49,776 bases of DNA from an uncultured Clostridia bacterium (GTDB lineage: Bacteria > Bacillota > Clostridia > Christensenellales > Borkfalkiaceae), in assembly GCA_947631465.1 (NCBI GenBank), contig CANRLK010000009.1:1-49776 (forward strand), read 5' to 3'. Position 1 is the first letter of the stretch. Each line of letters starts with the position of its first letter. This document shows, in pieces, positions 48,260-49,776 of this stretch. The position numbers and the translations under genes were made by a program. Under the pieces are notes generated by a model. It was not told where the DNA came from. It did no database searches and was given only the letters and a program-made list of their open reading frames with translations.

Positions 48260-48988
48260 ATGTTTTACAGCTATTATTTGTTTCTGCTCATCCTGCTGCC
48301 GTTCATGCTACTGTCGGCATGGGCGAGCGCAAAGGTCAATTCGACGTTCGCAAAGTACAACGGTCTGCCCAATTCGTCCCATATGACGGGATACGATACG
48401 GCGGTCAGGCTTTTGAGAAGCGGCGGGGTCAGCGGAATCACCGTCAACCGTATCCGCGGTCGGCTCACCGACCACTACCACCCGACGCGCGGGCAGGTCA
48501 ACCTCTCGGAGAGCACCTACGGCTCGGCGAGCATTGCGGCGGCAGCCGTCGCCGCACACGAGATCGGGCATGTCATGCAAAAGGCAAAGGGGTACGGTCC
48601 TTATAAACTTCGGACCGCGCTCGTCCCGCTCGCAAACATTGGCTCTCGCCTCGCTTTGCCCTTGATCTTGATCGGCATCGTGCTCGACGTCGTTTTCCTC
48701 GGCACAAATTTTGTCGTGGGACAATATCTCATGTACGTCGGCATCGCCTTTTATTCGCTGTCGGTGCTGTTTATGCTCGTGACCCTTCCCGTCGAGTTCA
48801 ACGCTTCGCATAGAGCCAAGAAGATGCTGCTCCAAGAGGGGATTTTGAACGAGAGCGAGCTCGTCGGTGCAAAGAAAGTGCTCTCGGCGGCGGCGATGAC
48901 CTATGTTGCGTCCATGCTCATCTCGCTCGTGTATTTCTTGCGGTATCTTCTGATCGTGCTCTCGATCGCGGGCAGAAAAAGAAATTGA
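48260..48988 (+). CDS. YugP-family zinc metallopeptidase (membrane)
   Basis: A 242-residue membrane protease. An N-terminal hydrophobic helix (about 3-23) precedes HEIGH at residues 100-104, then two or three transmembrane segments near 125-145, 150-172 and 215-235. Family members (YugP/DUF2265-type) have a HExxH zinc site. The conserved YDTAVRLL and TDHYHPTRGQVNLSE strands lie before it. GGAGGGAGCGCGC precedes ATG 48260. Confidence 0.92.
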   Translation: MFYSYYLFLLILLPFMLLSAWASAKVNSTFAKYNGLPNSSHMTGYDTAVRLLRSGGVSGITVNRIRGRLTDHYHPTRGQVNLSESTYGSASIAAAAVAAHEIGHVMQKAKGYGPYKLRTALVPLANIGSRLALPLILIGIVLDVVFLGTNFVVGQYLMYVGIAFYSLSVLFMLVTLPVEFNASHRAKKMLLQEGILNESELVGAKKVLSAAAMTYVASMLISLVYFLRYLLIVLSIAGRKRN

Positions 48989-49042
48989 ACAAGGGAACAA
49001 GGATAAAAATCAACATAAAATAATCATAATTCGGAGGAGTTT

Positions 49043-49776
49043 ATGTCGGAATGCACCCATGATTGTTCGTCTTGCAGTTCCAATTGCGGGACGAGGAAGA
49101 AGGATTCGCTCATCAAGCCGCTACGGAAGGGGTCGAAGGTCAAGAGATGTATCGCGGTGGCGAGCGGGAAGGGGGGCGTCGGGAAGTCGCTTGTGACGTC
49201 GCTGCTTGCGGTGAGAGCCGCAGCGCGGGGATATAGGACGGCGATCTTGGACGCGGACATTACAGGACCTTCCATCCCGAAGATGTTCGGGGTGAAGGCG
49301 CTTGCGACGGGGGAAGAGGGAAAGATCTTTCCCGTGAAGTCGCAGGGCGGGATCAAGATGATCTCGATGAACAATTTATTGGAAAAAGAGGACGATCCCG
49401 TGGTATGGCGGGGCGCGCTGATTGCAGGGGCGTGCGTGCAGTTTTGGACGGACGTCGTGTGGGATGAGCTCGACATGATGTTCATCGACATGCCGCCTGG
49501 AACGGGAGACGTGCCGCTGTCCGTCTTTCAGAGCATTCCGTTGAGCGGGACGGTGATCGTTTCTACGCCGCAGGACCTGGTGGAGATGATCGTCGGGAAG
49601 GCGGCGAACATGGCGAAGATGATGAACGTGCCCGTATTGGGGCTTGCGGAGAACATGAGCTATTTGAAGTGCCCCGGGTGCGGGAGAGAGATCGAGCTGT
49701 TCGGCAAGAGCAAGGCAAAGGAGCTTGCGGAGAAGTTTGCGATCCCTGCGTATTGCAGGATGCCGCTCGACCCGAA
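49043..49776 (+). CDS. Mrp/NBP35-family Fe-S carrier ATPase (3' end beyond window)
   Basis: The frame is open to the window edge (over 240 residues). An N-terminal Cys cluster (Cys4, 8, 11, 15) and the deviant Walker A SGKGGVGKS (41-49) lead into the MinD/ParA-type ATPase core with DADITGPSIPKMFG and FIDMPPGTGD. A later CPGCG metal motif lies near residue 213. It is an iron-sulfur cluster carrier/scaffold. The start has TCGGAGGAGTTT. The end of the protein is not visible. Confidence 0.94.
   Translation, partial: MSECTHDCSSCSSNCGTRKKDSLIKPLRKGSKVKRCIAVASGKGGVGKSLVTSLLAVRAAARGYRTAILDADITGPSIPKMFGVKALATGEEGKIFPVKSQGGIKMISMNNLLEKEDDPVVWRGALIAGACVQFWTDVVWDELDMMFIDMPPGTGDVPLSVFQSIPLSGTVIVSTPQDLVEMIVGKAANMAKMMNVPVLGLAENMSYLKCPGCGREIELFGKSKAKELAEKFAIPAYCRMPLDP

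Overview
The window looks like a chromosomal segment of an anaerobic, endospore-forming member of the Clostridia (Bacillota). The evidence is a complete spoIIIA operon (spoIIIAA to spoIIIAH), spoIVA and spoVAC, a two-subunit class I fumarase, a ferritin-like protein, the Clostridia-type order spoIIIA / Asp23 / nusB / folD / ispA / dxs / tlyA, and Shine-Dalgarno starts with many ATGA overlaps. Base composition is fairly GC-rich. I see no tRNA, rRNA, CRISPR array, transposase or integrase.

Layout. 1-8.8 kb: the end of a CobW-like GTPase, an RsmB/F-type rRNA methyltransferase, a DrrAB-type ABC exporter pair, a small methyltransferase, an S41 peptidase, an InlB-repeat lipoprotein, a patatin-like lipase and a ferritin-like protein. 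9.0-10.4 kb (minus): fumarase alpha and beta, separated from the previous block by a bidirectional terminator. 10.5-15.4 kb: CPBP protease, rlmH, M14 peptidase, tadA and the K+ uptake pair ktrB-ktrA. 15.3-18.2 kb (minus): asd-dapA-dapB (diaminopimelate/dipicolinate precursors). 18.3-24.6 kb: a membrane protein, hslO, two helical-repeat proteins and spoIVA. 24.7-32.3 kb: MscS, a small unknown, a GH36-like protein coupled to a UDP-sugar pyrophosphorylase, an MBL-fold protein, a frameshifted voltage-gated K+ channel and a solitary phage-capsid-like protein. 34.1-43.2 kb: the spoIIIA operon, Asp23, nusB, folD, ispA, dxs. 44.2-49.8 kb: tlyA, a repeat-bearing secreted GH18-like protein, spoVAC, a DUF1858 protein, a YugP-type protease and the start of an Mrp/NBP35 ATPase.

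Gene-free islands at 32.4-34.1, 43.2-44.2 and 46.5-47.2 kb, with smaller ones at 3.5 and 8.8 kb, are mosaics of shared dispersed repeats rather than genes. They interrupt otherwise conserved gene strings such as dxs / tlyA.

The most unusual signal is a short palindrome, TACTATGTCWGACATAGTA and close variants, present four times. Three copies lie inside or at the start of genes (rsmF-like, spoIIIAE, dxs) in the same reading frame, so each encodes the peptide LHSTMSDI(I/V). The fourth lies just upstream of ispA. It resembles, on a much smaller scale, the in-frame palindromic elements known from Rickettsia. Other points of note are the orphan capsid-like gene, probable leaderless promoters at fumA and spoIIIAA, a GH36-like protein without the usual KWD nucleophile motif, and small ORFs that bridge or precede sporulation genes.
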